DNA from: an uncultured delta proteobacterium
GTDB lineage: Bacteria > Myxococcota_A > UBA9160 > JAFDET01
Reading direction: 5' to 3'
DNA: 36,975 nucleotides
Assembly: GCA_947259215.1 (NCBI GenBank)
Contig: CAMYLJ010000037.1
Span: forward strand, 1-36,975
Shown: positions 23,172-31,675 of the stretch, one piece after another
Position numbering within the stretch: position 1 is the stretch's first letter
Layout of the letters: each line of letters begins with the position of its first letter
Notes under the pieces: generated by a model
Databases searched by the model: none
The model's input: the letters and a program-made list of their open reading frames with translations, nothing else
What the model was told of the DNA's origin: nothing
Made by a program: the position numbers and the translations under genes

Positions 23172-24473
23172 ATGGGGACGAGCGACCGACGATCGGAGCT
23201 CCGACGATGCAGGCTGAAGAGGACACGACGGGTCGGGTTGCTGATCCGCGGGTCCGCTCTGCTGCTCGCGCTCGTCGGCGCGCGCGGGACGGCGCTCGCG
23301 GGCGACTTCGAGGTGCCCCCCGTTCTCGAGGCGAGCGAGGCCGCACCCGCGAAGCTCCTCAAGGGCGAGCACTTCCGCGTCCAGGACAGCGTGCCGACGG
23401 ACGGCCTGACCACGCGCTTCACGATCGTGTCCGACGCGGGCTTGTTCGAGGCGAGCGGCGTCGAGACCCTCGCGCTGCGCGTCTCCGAGATCGGCCCGAT
23501 CCTCGAGCTGCAGAGCCAACGCCGCACGAGTGTCTTTGCGAGCGCGGCCGCGAGCGCGGCGGCCCGCCCCGTCCAGGCGGCGTCGCAGATCGTCGCCGAT
23601 CCGGCTGGCACGGCGAGGGGGGTGCCGTCGGGAGTCGGCCGCCTGTTCGGACGGGTCGGCTCGGGGGCCAGCAATCTCGCCGGCACCGTGGCCGACTCGC
23701 GTACGTCTAGAGAGGAGCGCGCGGCGGCGGCCGCGGGAAAGACCGGTCGCATCACCGCCAACGCGCTCGGCTACGACCAGGAACTCCGCCAGCTCGCAAA
23801 GCGCCTGGGCGTCGACCCCTACACCACGAACGTCCGCCTCGCGCAGGAAATGCACGACTACGCCTGGGTCGCGTTCTCCGGCCGCGTCGGCGTGAACACC
23901 CTGGTCTCGGTGTTCGTTCCCGTCTCGCTCGCCGTCAGCGGCACGCGCATGGCGCGCGACCTCGTCTACGACACGCCGAGCGGCGACCTGATCGTTCGGA
24001 ACGCGGGGAAGCTGCAGTCGATGGGGGTCTCGGACGAGGCGATCGGGGCCCTGCAGGCCGCGCCGGGCTTCACGCTCTCGATCGAGACCGGCCTGGTCGA
24101 GGGACTGGACCGACTCGAGGGTGCCTCCGGTCGCGAGCACGTCGTCGAGCTCGCCGGGACGGTCGAGACGTACGACCAGGCACTGCTGGTGACGCGGGCC
24201 GTCCTCATGCTCGCCGGCCGACACGAGCGTGGAGAGCGCGTCGCGGCGCTCGTACCGGGCCGGCCCGTCGTGGCCAGGCTCGAGGACGGCACCCACGTGG
24301 TCCCGGCTCCCGTCGACTACGTCTCCTGGGTCGAACAGGTCGAGGGACTCGCGACGCGCGAGGACGTCCAGGCGAAGCGTCACGAGGTGTTGCTCACAGG
24401 CAGCGCGAGCCCGCGCGCAAAGCGCGAGCTCGAGACGCGCGGCTGGACGGTGCGGGAGCGCGTCGGCGACTAG
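23172..24473 (+). CDS. exported protein of unknown function
   Basis: 433 aa. A basic N-terminus and hydrophobic segment (VGLLIRGSALLLALVGARGTALAG) form a signal peptide. Mature sequence: a beta-rich start (FRVQDSVPTDGLTTRFTIVSDAGLFEASG), an Ala/Gly-rich linker with predicted amphipathic helices (about 125-185), a helix bundle (LAKRLGVDPYTTN...), a short hydrophobic stretch VNTLVSVFVPVSLAVSG, and a long alpha/beta tail. No enzyme motif recognised. ATG 23172 has GGGAGG eight bases upstream. Stand-alone, convergent with the lipoprotein hydrolase gene. Confidence 0.75.
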   Translation: MGTSDRRSELRRCRLKRTRRVGLLIRGSALLLALVGARGTALAGDFEVPPVLEASEAAPAKLLKGEHFRVQDSVPTDGLTTRFTIVSDAGLFEASGVETLALRVSEIGPILELQSQRRTSVFASAAASAAARPVQAASQIVADPAGTARGVPSGVGRLFGRVGSGASNLAGTVADSRTSREERAAAAAGKTGRITANALGYDQELRQLAKRLGVDPYTTNVRLAQEMHDYAWVAFSGRVGVNTLVSVFVPVSLAVSGTRMARDLVYDTPSGDLIVRNAGKLQSMGVSDEAIGALQAAPGFTLSIETGLVEGLDRLEGASGREHVVELAGTVETYDQALLVTRAVLMLAGRHERGERVAALVPGRPVVARLEDGTHVVPAPVDYVSWVEQVEGLATREDVQAKRHEVLLTGSASPRAKRELETRGWTVRERVGD

Positions 24474-24554
24474 CGGGTCGGGCTCCCAGCGCGGCTGACC
24501 TGCCCCCCCAGCCTTCTCCCCGAAAGCACTCGTGAGCCGCGGAGCGCGCGGGCT

Positions 24555-26393
24555 TCAGCGCTGCTCCAGGTGCAGGCGCAGGATGCGCCGGACTTCCTCG
24601 ATCGCGGGGGGTGTCCCCTGGGCGGAGTGCCCGGTGCGCTCGATCACGAGCTCCGACTCGACGCCTTCCACGTGGGCGCTGTCGTATTCGACCACGCCGT
24701 CGTCGAGTCCGCTGAAGGGCGGCCCGGTGCCCTTCACCGGGATGATCGAATGCACGGTGACGCCCGGCGCGATCGGGCTCGCCGCCATCGTGACGCTGAA
24801 GGGGTGCTCCGGGTCCATGTTGTCGACGCTGCTCGGCATCCGTCTCAGGTCTCGCATGGCGAGGGCGTCGCGGTTGCCGGTGAGGATCTCTCCCCCGGTC
24901 TGGGCCACGTCCACGGGCATCCGCACCAGCCGCGCCGCGATCCGGCCGAGGCGGTTGCCGGCCACGAAGCTGCCCGCGTGCGGTGTCGAGATGAAGATCA
25001 CGCCCTTCACCGAGGCCACCGGTTCGAAGAAGAGGGCGCGCTGCAGGACATCGCGGGTCGCGTCGCTGACGTCGAGCTCGGCGAGGGGCTTCGTGGCCAC
25101 GGCGTCCCAGAAGCGGTCGCCGCTGTCGGTCACCATGAGCCGGGTGACGACGCCGCCTTGGCTGTGGCCGATCAGCACCATGTCGCGCAGCGCCGGGTCG
25201 AGGCCCTGCGGGTCCAGCTCGCGCACGGCGCCGCGCAATGCTTGGCGCAGCTGCGACGCCGAGTAGAGGATGGGGTTGCCGGTGTTGTAGATGAAGAGCC
25301 AGAACTGACAGCGGCGGTCGATCAGCGGATCGCCCATCAGCTCGTTCAGGAGCTGGGCCCAGCGCGCCGGGCTCGATGCCGTGCCGTGGACCAGGACGAC
25401 CGGAACGCGTCCGCGGCTGTAGGGCTGGAGCGCGTACAGGCCGTCGGCGTCGGACCGGTAGGAGCCGGAAAGGTAGCCCCGCTTCTCGAAGGCCCAGAGC
25501 TCGGAGTGCTCCAGGGTGTACGCCAGGGCCGCCGTCGGATCGTACTCGAGGGGCACCACGCGACCGGCGATCGTCACGCTGGGAGCCACGTGCTCGGCGA
25601 AGAGCTCGAGCTTCCCGTGCATGCGGCCCGTGCGAACCGACCGTCGGGGGGCCTCGAAGCGGATCAGGGCGGTGACGGGAACCTGGAGTGCCGGTGGGAT
25701 CCGCAGCGACCGCTCAGTCGCGTCCTCGCTCTGCTCGCGCTCGAGGCGGCCCGCCAGCGCGGCTCCGATGCCCGGGCGGCGGTAGCGGTTGCGGAGACCG
25801 CGAACCTCGAAGCGGGCCAGGGATGTGAAGCCCGCGAGGCGATGCCCACCCCAGGAGAACCCCTTCGGGTCGCCCTCGAGCTCGAGGGTTCCGAAGGGGA
25901 CCTCGAAGGTCCCCCCGTGCAGCGCGATTGCCCCGGCTTCGGTCTCCTGGAAGCCCTCCGCGAGCCCGCGGTTGTAGAGGTCCAGGGCCAGGCGCGTGCG
26001 GGCGTCGAAGGGCCCTGGGGGCTCGGCGGACTCGGGAAAGAGGAACGCATAGGCGTAGAGGGCGGCGGCCAGGTAGCGGGTGCGGCTGCCGGTCTTCTGG
26101 CCCTGCTGGAACGAGAGCTCGGCGAGCGCGAAGAGCAGGCGGTCATCCAGGTCGCCTCCGAGCTCCGCGTGCAGGGCGGCGAGGGCGCCTTCGGGGTCGC
26201 TCCCGTACCGGTCCCAGAGCCCGAGGCGCAGCAGCTGAGATTTCGAAAAGGAGCTCGGCTCGCCCGCCGAGAGGACGTTCCGGCTGAGGGCCCGATGGGA
26301 GGTCTGATCATCGACGCGCTTCACCCCGACCGGCGTGGCGCAGGCGGCAACAACGAGGAGGCCGAGGATCGCCGGCGGCGTGGGTCGCAGCAT
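24555..26393 (-). CDS. lipoprotein alpha/beta-hydrolase (lipase/esterase-like)
   Basis: 612 aa. Lipobox LLVVAAC near residue 18 indicates a lipoprotein. A ~280-residue N-terminal region, with helical repeats then beta structure, precedes a hydrolase domain: oxyanion region VPVVLVHGTASSPARW, a nucleophile elbow GHSQGG with Ser, LFFEPVASVKGVIFISTPHAGS, and a C-terminal acid/His part (LDDGVVEYDSAH...RTGHSAQGTP). These match membrane-associated lipases/esterases of the LipA/PGAP1-like type. Substrate unknown, probably an envelope lipid or extracellular ester. The start lies next to the right-hand arm sites of segment III. Confidence 0.82.
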   Translation of the reverse strand: MLRPTPPAILGLLVVAACATPVGVKRVDDQTSHRALSRNVLSAGEPSSFSKSQLLRLGLWDRYGSDPEGALAALHAELGGDLDDRLLFALAELSFQQGQKTGSRTRYLAAALYAYAFLFPESAEPPGPFDARTRLALDLYNRGLAEGFQETEAGAIALHGGTFEVPFGTLELEGDPKGFSWGGHRLAGFTSLARFEVRGLRNRYRRPGIGAALAGRLEREQSEDATERSLRIPPALQVPVTALIRFEAPRRSVRTGRMHGKLELFAEHVAPSVTIAGRVVPLEYDPTAALAYTLEHSELWAFEKRGYLSGSYRSDADGLYALQPYSRGRVPVVLVHGTASSPARWAQLLNELMGDPLIDRRCQFWLFIYNTGNPILYSASQLRQALRGAVRELDPQGLDPALRDMVLIGHSQGGVVTRLMVTDSGDRFWDAVATKPLAELDVSDATRDVLQRALFFEPVASVKGVIFISTPHAGSFVAGNRLGRIAARLVRMPVDVAQTGGEILTGNRDALAMRDLRRMPSSVDNMDPEHPFSVTMAASPIAPGVTVHSIIPVKGTGPPFSGLDDGVVEYDSAHVEGVESELVIERTGHSAQGTPPAIEEVRRILRLHLEQR

Positions 26394-26423
26394 CGCGCGA
26401 GCAGGGTAGCGCGAGCGCCGAGT

Positions 26424-26441
26424 TGCTTACGGTGTGCTTAC
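26424..26441. repeat. paired arm-type heptamers left of copy 4
   Basis: TGCTTAC-GGTG-TGCTTAC, the best-conserved pair, ending 59 bp before tRNA-half copy 4. Confidence 0.8.
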
Positions 26442-26500
26442 TGGCTCCGTTTAAGGGGGCCGATTCCGAAAGAATTCCAGTGGGTTGGAGCCCAACGGAC

Positions 26501-26550
26501 CCTGAATGGGGTTCAGCAGGTCGCGAGTTCAAATCTCGCCGGCCCGACCC
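26501..26550 (+). repeat. tRNA-Pro 3'-half repeat, copy 4 (att-like)
   Basis: Three changes from copy 1 (AGCAGG, TTCAAAT, and final CCC instead of CCA). It has arm-type pairs on both sides, so it looks like a complete POP'-like locus of about 190 bp. Confidence 0.88.
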
Positions 26551-26597
26551 ATGAAATCAGGCCTTCGCCGATCTGCCGAGGTGCGTGACTTCCTCCG

Positions 26598-26615
26598 GCA
26601 AGCACCTGGCAAGCA
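26598..26615. repeat. paired arm-type heptamers right of copy 4
   Basis: GCAAGCA-CCTG-GCAAGCA, 47 bp after copy 4. Confidence 0.8.
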
Positions 26616-26778
26616 AGGCCGCGGTCCTTCCGCTGACTGACTAGACCGTCGTACTTCCGGGCGAGTCGCCGCGCCAGGTAGTCGCCGTCGTTCTTCGTGC
26701 ATCCGCGCAAACACGGGTATGCTCCGGAGGGTCCCGCACCGACGGGGGCCACGCGCGAGCGATGAGGGGGGAGCGCCC

Positions 26779-27591
26779 TTGCCCGACCGCTCCTTGAGCC
26801 TGACTGACGCCAGCGCCGCGATGCGCTTGCTGAGCCAGTTCGGCGCCCTGCGCGAGGACCTGATCTCCAGCCAGCGCCGCTTGCTCGTGGGTCTCGCCGG
26901 GCTGGTCGGCGCCGACGCCTGGGTCTGGGCGCTCCAGGCTGCGCCGAAGGGCGAGGCCGGGCCCGTCTACTTCGGGCTCATCGAGGGGGGCTGGGCCGAC
27001 GAGCGCCAGAAGCGCACCTGGCTGGAGAGCGCCTTCTCGAGCGAGTTCCAGGAGCTGCTGCGCCCGCTGGCGGAGCGCTCCGGCGAGCACCGCACCTTCA
27101 CGCGCTCCGAGCTGATGCCGGACGAGCGCTGGTACGGGTCGGATTTCTACCGGAAGTACCGCGCCCCGGTCGGGCTCGACGATCTGCTGCTCTCCTGGTA
27201 TCCGCCGGAGCCGGACGTCGAGAGCACGATCCGCCTGCACCGCAGCCATGGACGCCGGCCCTTCGGCGAGCGGGAGCGCGACCTCGTCCACCTGGTGACG
27301 GGCTCGATCGACTGGCTCCACGCCGCCGCGATTCCCGATGCCGGCATGCCCGAGATCCCCGAGCTGTCGCGCCGCGAGCGACAGGTGCTGGCGCTGCTGC
27401 TGGCGGGGGACGGCGTCAAGCAGGTCGCCGCCAAGCTCGGCCTGAGCGAGCACACGGTGATCCAGTACAACAAGGAGCTGCATCGGCACTTCGGCGTGCA
27501 CAGCCGAGGGGAGCTGCTCGCGCGCTTCATCCCCCCGGAGGTCCTGGAGGGCCTGCGGCAGCCGCTCGACGAGTACGAACCGACCCGGTGA
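26779..27591 (+). CDS. LuxR-type transcriptional regulator
   Basis: 270 aa from TTG 26779, which has GGGGGGAG six bases upstream. The first ~190 residues are an unassigned sensor region without cysteines or obvious ligand motifs. The C-terminal helix-turn-helix is clear: LSRRERQVLALLLAGDGVKQVAAKLGLSEHTVIQYNKELHRHFGVHSRGELLARF. The recognition helix departs from the usual VxxHxxNIxxKL (VIQYNKELHRHF). Other in-frame starts from 26719 lack a ribosome site. It is the only intact gene of segment IV. Confidence 0.85.
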   Translation: MPDRSLSLTDASAAMRLLSQFGALREDLISSQRRLLVGLAGLVGADAWVWALQAAPKGEAGPVYFGLIEGGWADERQKRTWLESAFSSEFQELLRPLAERSGEHRTFTRSELMPDERWYGSDFYRKYRAPVGLDDLLLSWYPPEPDVESTIRLHRSHGRRPFGERERDLVHLVTGSIDWLHAAAIPDAGMPEIPELSRRERQVLALLLAGDGVKQVAAKLGLSEHTVIQYNKELHRHFGVHSRGELLARFIPPEVLEGLRQPLDEYEPTR

Positions 27592-28185
27592 AGCCCGGGG
27601 CGCCTCCTCCGCCCAGGAGGCCGTCCGGAACGCCGAGCATGCGATCGCGGCCGACGTCGAGAGCCCGAACCGACGCCTCGGTGTCGCGATCCGCCGCACC
27701 CGCGTTCGTGGGAATTGAGCGCCGGCTCGCGAGGCCAACAATCCCCGCATCGGGGCGACGAAAGGTGGCCTCCCTGATCCGGCTACGAACCGGGTGTCCG
27801 CGCAGCGCGGGCTTGCTTCCGCCTTGGCGAGGGCGGATAGAGTCGGCTGACCCCACCTGGGCCCCGCGTCCCGCCCGAAGGGAGGACGGGCTGGGACCCC
27901 CATTCGTGGGACAACACGTTCTTTCCGTCGAGCGGCGGAACGGCGACGACTACCCGCCTGAGCTCCGACGGCGGCGATTGTCTGCGGAACGAGGGGCCCT
28001 CGCCCCGCAAGGCTCCGTGAGGCCCGGCGTACACCCGTAGCTTCCGCTCCATGGGTCCCCGGAGAGTTCGAGCGCGCTTCCGGCGCCGAGGCGACCCGGC
28101 TCCGGGGTGTGAAGTGCTTCACTCACGCGAGCGTCTCGGCGTGTCACGCTGTGGTGTAGCAGGCACTTGCAAGCAGGAGTCAGCC
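27592..28185. other. 594-bp spacer, with CRP-like site near its right end
   Basis: No gene supported. Frames across it have low-information Arg/Pro-rich translations. A GC-rich inverted segment (GAGGGGCCCTC) lies near 27990. The CRP-like palindrome at 28108 serves the downstream secreted-protein gene. Confidence 0.45.
28108..28123. promoter_or_regulatory. CRP/FNR-family-like operator
   Basis: TGTGA-AGTGCT-TCACT: nine of ten half-site bases match TGTGA-N6-TCACA. It is centred 70 bp upstream of the ATG at 28186, the same distance as the site before the metalloprotease. Confidence 0.5.
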
Positions 28186-28458
28186 ATGGGAACCGCGCTC
28201 TCGAGCCTCGCGCTTCTCATCTTCCTCGGGCTCTCCACGACGACGTCGGCGGAGCTCGTCACCGTGGACGTCGGCTCCTACGCCGGCGACTGGGCTCTCG
28301 GCGGCCCGTTCCTGAGCGGCAATGCCGTCGTGGACCTGGGGGAGTCCGCGTCGCCCTGGACAGCTTCAGCGGCGGGGAGAGCCCGGTCGTCGGGCTGGGC
28401 ACTGCGCGACAGCCGACGAGCTCGGTCAGCTCACGAGGCCGAAGATGAGTCGGACTGA
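28186..28458 (+). pseudogene. small secreted protein, probably frameshifted
   Basis: Signal peptide MGTALSSLALLIFLGLSTTTSA, then ELVTVDVGSYAGDWALGGPFLSGNAVVDLGE, coherent up to about residue 56. After the G-run at 28339-28343 this frame turns into Arg/Ser-rich noise, while the frame one base over continues plausibly (VRVALDSFSGGESPVVGLGTA). A single-base indel in the G-run is the simplest explanation. AGGAG lies seven bases before the ATG, and a CRP-like site is upstream. Function unknown. Confidence 0.55.
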
Positions 28459-28582
28459 CATGTCACCGCAGGCCGTCACCGTGCGGCTGGTTCGCACGGC
28501 CCAGCTTCGTCGGCTCTGCCTCCAGCTGGCCCGGGGACGTGCAGGCGCCCGAGGCTCTCCAGAGCCGACAGCCCCCACCGCG

Positions 28583-28600
28583 TCCTTACAGTGTGCGTAC
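28583..28600. repeat. paired arm-type heptamers left of copy 5
   Basis: TCCTTAC-AGTG-TGCGTAC, one mismatch per heptamer, period 11 bp, ending 57 bp before copy 5. Confidence 0.6.
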
Positions 28601-28657
28601 TCGCCTCACGGTCGAGGGCGATTCCGCATTGATCCCGGAGGGTTATGGACCATCCGA

Positions 28658-28707
28658 CCTGAAAGGGATTCAGGAGGTCGCGAGTCGATGTCTCGCCGGC
28701 CCGACCA
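28658..28707 (+). repeat. tRNA-Pro 3'-half repeat, copy 5, degenerate
   Basis: Anticodon loop AAGGGAT and T-loop region GCGAG-TCGATGT-CTCGC have drifted, but both stems, the acceptor strand and CCA are retained. Flanks resemble those of copy 4 on both sides. Confidence 0.82.
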
Positions 28708-28747
28708 CTCAGGGCTTCGCCGACCCGCCGAGTTCCCTCGTCCTTCG

Positions 28748-28765
28748 GCAAGCACCTGGCAAGCC
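28748..28765. repeat. paired arm-type heptamers right of copy 5
   Basis: GCAAGCA-CCTG-GCAAGCC, 40 bp after copy 5. Confidence 0.7.
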
Positions 28766-28914
28766 GACGCACCCACGTCCTGCACCGGGGTGTTTCGGAG
28801 GTCGCCCGGACGAGCGGCACCCTTCTTCCCCCAGAAGAACACCGTCCGCCGGCGCCCGGCCTCCGGTCCGTCCACTTGGCGGGCGGTGGTGTCGCGCGTA
28901 CCTTTCGGTGTGAT

Positions 28915-29553
28915 ATGGACCCTGTCGTCCTTCTCGAGATGAGTGCGGAGTCGGCCTTCGCCTCGGACGAGAACGGCCGCATCCTTCTCTGGAACGCCGA
29001 GGCGACGCGGCTCCTCGGCCACGAGGCAGCGGACGTGATCGGTCGCCCCTGCTCGGAGGTGATCCAGGGCGAGGATATCTTCGGCAACCGGTACTGCGTG
29101 GAGCGCTGCAACCCGCGCCAGATGCTGGCGCACCACGGCCCGGTGCACGGATTCGAGCTCGACGTCGCCACCGCTGCCGGCGAGCCAGTGCGCGTCGCCT
29201 TCTCGATCGTCGTGGTCCAGGGGCCGGCGCATTCCGGGTATACAGTCGTCCATCTGATGCGGCCCGTTGCGCGGCGCCAAGCCGGCGAGTACGTCGCAGA
29301 CCCCGACCCGATGATCAGCCCGCCGCTGGAAGCCGTCGCTCCCGCGCCCGAACAGGTCAAGCCGTCTATCTCGAAGCGCGAGATCGAGGTCCTTCGCCTC
29401 GTCTCCGAGGGCCGGGGGACGGCTCAGATTGCGACGGGACTCTCCCTCAGCGCGGCGACGGTGCGGACCCACGTCCAGAACATCCTGCGGAAGCTCGACG
29501 CGCACAGCAAGCTCGAGGCCGTGGCGATCGCGCGTCGGAAGCGGCTGCTCTGA
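28915..29553 (+). CDS. PAS-domain LuxR-type regulator
   Basis: 212 aa. A single PAS domain (MSAESAFASDENGRILLWNAEATRLLGHEAADVIGRPCSEVIQ, about 9-110) contains three cysteines, including YCVERCNPR; these could serve as redox or metal ligands. It is followed by a Pro/Ala linker and a canonical LuxR helix-turn-helix (SKREIEVLRLVSEGRGTAQIATGLSLSAATVRTHVQNILRKLDAHSKLEA). No response-regulator receiver, so a one-component sensor. ATG 28915 is chosen because it begins the PAS domain; no strong ribosome site is visible. First gene of the signalling group in segment V. Confidence 0.88.
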   Translation: MDPVVLLEMSAESAFASDENGRILLWNAEATRLLGHEAADVIGRPCSEVIQGEDIFGNRYCVERCNPRQMLAHHGPVHGFELDVATAAGEPVRVAFSIVVVQGPAHSGYTVVHLMRPVARRQAGEYVADPDPMISPPLEAVAPAPEQVKPSISKREIEVLRLVSEGRGTAQIATGLSLSAATVRTHVQNILRKLDAHSKLEAVAIARRKRLL

Positions 29554-29691
29554 CCTAGCGCGTACGCACTAAGCCACTTGCAGCAGCAGAAGCGTGCATC
29601 TGGCCGATTGTGATTCCCTGGCGATGCTGCCATCCTGCGTGGGGACGGTTGCGTACGGTGGGCCCGCGCTCTCCAGAGAGGGGGGCAAGCC

Positions 29692-31488
29692 ATGGGCGAA
29701 ACGGAACCTGAACTCGGGGCGAGCCCGGCACTTCGCCTGAGAAGAAGGTACCTGGTGAGCCTCGCTTGCGTTGCGACCTTCGTCGTGTCGGGCGCATTCG
29801 CCGCCCAGATGTTCTTCGGGTTCCTGAAGGCGATTCCGCCCTCCATCAACCAGGCCGGCCGCCAACGCATGCTGAGCCAGAGGCTTGCCAAGGACGCGCT
29901 CCGACTACGACTCGCGAGGGACGCCGATAGCCTTGGGGCGATCCTCGATTCCCTGGAGCAGACTTCTTCCGCCTGGGTCCGGGGGCACGAGCGCCTGCGG
30001 CGCGAAATCGAGAGCCCGGACGCCCTGTTTGCGGGCGCCGGCGCACGCGCGGCCATGCTTGGCGTGGAGGCGACCTATCGGCTCATGCTCCAGGCGTGCC
30101 GCGATCTGATCAGCGCATACGAAGGGTCCGCCGCGGGTGCGCGGGATCCACCGGCCGCCGAGGACGCCGTCGATCGCATTCTCGCGCACGAGCCGCTCTA
30201 TCTGTCCGAGATGGATCGTCTGGTCTCGATCTACGAGGCGAGGGCGTCAGCGAGGCTGGGCCTGCTGCGAAGGGCCGCGCTCCTCTTCATCCTGAGCAGC
30301 ATCTTGCTGCTCGTGATGGTTGGGCTCTTCGTTCTGGAGCCCGGCGTGCGACGCGCGCACCGGCAGTTCGTCGACACCCGCGTGGTGGCCGACGCCGCAC
30401 GCGCTGCCGAACGCAGCCTCGAGGAGCGCAACCGCTCCCTCGAGGCGGTGTTCGGCAGGTATGTCAGCAATGAAGTGGTCGAACGCCTTCTTCGCGATCC
30501 TCGAAATCTCGAGCTCGGCGGAGAGGAGCGGGAGGTGACGCTCCTGATGGCGGACTTGAGAGGCTTCACCGCCCTGACATCGAGCCTTCCACCGAAAAAG
30601 ACCACCGCTCTGTTGAACCAATACCTGGAGAGGATGACCGATGTCGTCCTGGACCATCGGGGAATGGTTGGCGACTTCATCGGGGATTGCGTCTTCGCGA
30701 TCTTCGGAGCGCCCTCCGACTCCGCGGAGCATCCCCGGGAGGCAGCGAAGTGCGCGCTGTCCATGCAGCTCGCCATCCGGGACGTCAACCGCGTCTTCCG
30801 CGAGGAAGGCATTCCGAGCTTGCAGGCAGGCGTCGCCGTCCACACCGGCACGGTAGTGGCTGGGAACATTGGCTCCCTCCGGCACGCCAAGTACGGCGTG
30901 GTGGGCGCCCCGGTGAACTTCACTGCACGCCTCGAGAGCTGCACGCCCCCGGGGCGGGTTCTCGTTTCGAACGCGACGTTGCGCAGGCTGGGCCCGGACG
31001 CACGGGTGGGCAGAGACGTAGTGATCCAGGTAAAGGGGTTCGAACTCCCGGTTCAGGCCCACGAACTGCTCGGCATCGGGGAGACGCTTCGGCTCGTATT
31101 GCCCAAGCAGCCCCAGGCCCTGGTGAAACTCCGTAAGACGTACCCGATCATCTACCGCAGCGTCCACGACGACGCAGTGTCTGCCCGCGCGTTCCGGGGC
31201 GAAGTGATCCGCATATCCTCCGACTACGTCGAGATCGAATCGACGAAGCCGTGCACCTGCCCGCTGGACGAGCGAGCTCCGCCGTCTTGCCCGATCCTGC
31301 CCGTGACGACTGGAGACGAGGTAGAGGTGTCCCTGAGCCCCTTGTCGGAACGCGTGTTGCCGACGACGGCGTATGGCCGGGTAGCCGAGGTGCTCGAGGG
31401 CGAACGTCCGGCCTTCCGCGTGCGGTTCAGCAGCACGTCTCCTGCGGCGCTCGCGATCCTGCGGCAGTTGCGGCGCGCGAACGGCTAG
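29692..31488 (+). CDS. membrane class III nucleotide cyclase with PilJ-like sensor
   Basis: 598 aa. TM helix 1 (about 20-43) leads into a PilJ-N-type periplasmic helical sensor (SINQAGRQRMLSQRLAKDALRL), then TM 2 (about 196-216), a short linker and a class III cyclase domain. Metal aspartates Asp288 (ADLRGFT) and Asp332 (FIGD) and transition-state Asn409/Arg413 (VNFTARLE) are present. The adenine-specifying positions are not canonical: Asp328 sits where Lys is usual, and Ala406 where Asp/Thr is usual, so ATP specificity cannot be assumed. The C-terminal ~100 residues are PilZ-like in pattern, with a Cys-rich loop (CTCPLDERAPPSCP). ATG 29692 has a GGGGGG tract upstream. Confidence 0.87.
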   Translation: MGETEPELGASPALRLRRRYLVSLACVATFVVSGAFAAQMFFGFLKAIPPSINQAGRQRMLSQRLAKDALRLRLARDADSLGAILDSLEQTSSAWVRGHERLRREIESPDALFAGAGARAAMLGVEATYRLMLQACRDLISAYEGSAAGARDPPAAEDAVDRILAHEPLYLSEMDRLVSIYEARASARLGLLRRAALLFILSSILLLVMVGLFVLEPGVRRAHRQFVDTRVVADAARAAERSLEERNRSLEAVFGRYVSNEVVERLLRDPRNLELGGEEREVTLLMADLRGFTALTSSLPPKKTTALLNQYLERMTDVVLDHRGMVGDFIGDCVFAIFGAPSDSAEHPREAAKCALSMQLAIRDVNRVFREEGIPSLQAGVAVHTGTVVAGNIGSLRHAKYGVVGAPVNFTARLESCTPPGRVLVSNATLRRLGPDARVGRDVVIQVKGFELPVQAHELLGIGETLRLVLPKQPQALVKLRKTYPIIYRSVHDDAVSARAFRGEVIRISSDYVEIESTKPCTCPLDERAPPSCPILPVTTGDEVEVSLSPLSERVLPTTAYGRVAEVLEGERPAFRVRFSSTSPAALAILRQLRRANG

Positions 31489-31675
31489 CCCGCATCCGTC
31501 TCCCGCAAACGAGGGGAGCGTCAGGCGGTCTCGCCGCTGCCACGGGTTTCGACACGCAAGACCTGAAGGGCACGAAGGTGCTGTTCGAGGAACTGGGTGC
31601 CGAGGTCACGAAGCGCCGGCTTGCAATCTCTCGGCCGGCGTGGTGCCATAGCGCTGCGGGAGGCGGAACGTCGGG

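Larger units (their letters stand above)
28459..28914. other. 456-bp junction region around copy 5
   Basis: No gene. Holds the left arm pair, the tRNA-half copy 5 and the right arm pair. Confidence 0.55.

Noticed and set aside
24570-26588. A 672-aa plus-strand reading frame
   Set aside because: Shadow of the lipoprotein hydrolase gene; it also reads through tRNA-half copy 4.
27592-28050. Small genes in the spacer after the LuxR-type regulator
   Set aside because: Several overlapping frames of 60-150 codons exist on both strands, but none has a ribosome site, domain or plausible composition.
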